DNA of 64,000 bases. Source: Paenibacillus_AB hodogayensis (GTDB lineage Bacteria > Bacillota > Bacilli > Paenibacillales > NBRC-103111). Positions 63,969 through 64,000 of the stretch are shown here, piece by piece (positions within the stretch are counted from its first letter, which is position 1; every line of letters begins with the position of its first letter). The position numbers and the translations under genes are program-made. Location: contig NZ_BAAAYO010000015.1 of assembly GCF_039536325.1 (NCBI RefSeq), forward strand, positions 42,269 through 106,268, in the 5' to 3' direction. The notes under the pieces were generated by a model, which saw nothing but the letters and a program-made list of their open reading frames with translations, was not told where the DNA came from and searched no databases.

Positions 63969-64000
63969 GGATAAGCCCTCGACCGATTAGTATTCGTCAG
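63969..64000 (-). rRNA. 23S rRNA, 3' end (partial)
   Basis: The minus strand reads CTGACGAATACTAATCGG then TCGAGGGCTTATCC, the conserved 3' terminus of Bacillales 23S rRNA. The rest lies past the window edge. Confidence 0.9.

Noticed and set aside
60837..63985. The 15 bases spanning the right tmk junction (ATAAGCCCTCGACCG) also occur at the 23S rRNA 3' end (from 63971).
   Set aside because: One half comes from host tmk codons and the other from the element end. Matches of this length are expected by chance in a window of this size, so it does not show a second attachment site.
1..64000. CRISPR arrays and tRNA genes.
   Set aside because: No regularly spaced repeats or tRNA cloverleaf sequences were found by reading either strand; a covariance search would be more sensitive.

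Overview
The window comes from the chromosome of an endospore-forming Firmicute, most likely in the Paenibacillaceae. The host backbone is moderately GC-rich and carries the origin-proximal gene order known from Bacillus and Paenibacillus. Reading the minus strand from right to left this is: 23S rRNA 3' end, csfB/gin, an Orn/Lys/Arg decarboxylase, tmk, darA, yaaR, holB, ricT, yabA, trmN6, rsmI, then (past abrB on the plus strand, an HD hydrolase, tatD and an ecsAB-like ABC pair) a yabE-like gene, rnmV, rsmA, yabG, veg, sspF, ispE, purR, ridA, spoVG, glmU, ctc, pth, fin and mfd (cut by the window edge). Sporulation genes (csfB, yabG, sspF, spoVG, fin) establish a spore-former. Two c-di-AMP-linked features sit in this backbone: the c-di-AMP-binding protein DarA, and a ydaO/yuaA-type riboswitch with its terminator ahead of the G5/3D-domain gene.

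This backbone is interrupted by an integrated element of about 37.6 kb (23219-60840), mostly much lower in GC. It lies inside the P-loop codons of host thymidylate kinase. The first 12 codons of tmk are at its right edge (60841-60876) and the rest at its left edge (22598-23218). In-frame stops from the element close both halves. The junctions carry 6-bp cores (GAGGGC and GAAGGC in tmk sense). Just inside each core the element begins TTAT(N3)GACTTG in inverted orientation. The left part of the element holds one tightly overlapping minus-strand operon: three tyrosine recombinases, a small TnpC-like HTH/coiled-coil protein, and a complete second tmk. The element therefore destroys an essential gene and supplies a diverged full-length replacement from its own recombinase operon. 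A decayed IS3-family copy sits between the replacement tmk and the left end.

The cargo is a defence island. Its core is a DNA phosphorothioation system: cysteine desulfurase (sspA/dndA-like) divergent from sspB-sspC-sspD, and a long restriction module sspF-sspG-sspH (DptF/G/H-like). This matches the known SspABCD-SspFGH arrangement. To its right lie a small zinc-ribbon protein, a giant (1,873 aa) GHKL/sacsin-type ATPase with a C-terminal DUF3883 nuclease-like domain, an RNase H-fold protein, a GC-rich pair of unknown genes (95 and 628 aa), and a membrane-anchored coiled-coil protein next to a small partner. An Xre-type regulator and a long hairpin stand upstream of the recombinase operon.

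The most interesting biology is the combination: a multi-recombinase element that targets the P-loop of an essential kinase, rescues the host with its own tmk, and delivers a phosphorothioate-based restriction system plus uncharacterised neighbours. No relaxase, conjugation genes, phage structural genes, CRISPR array or tRNA were seen.
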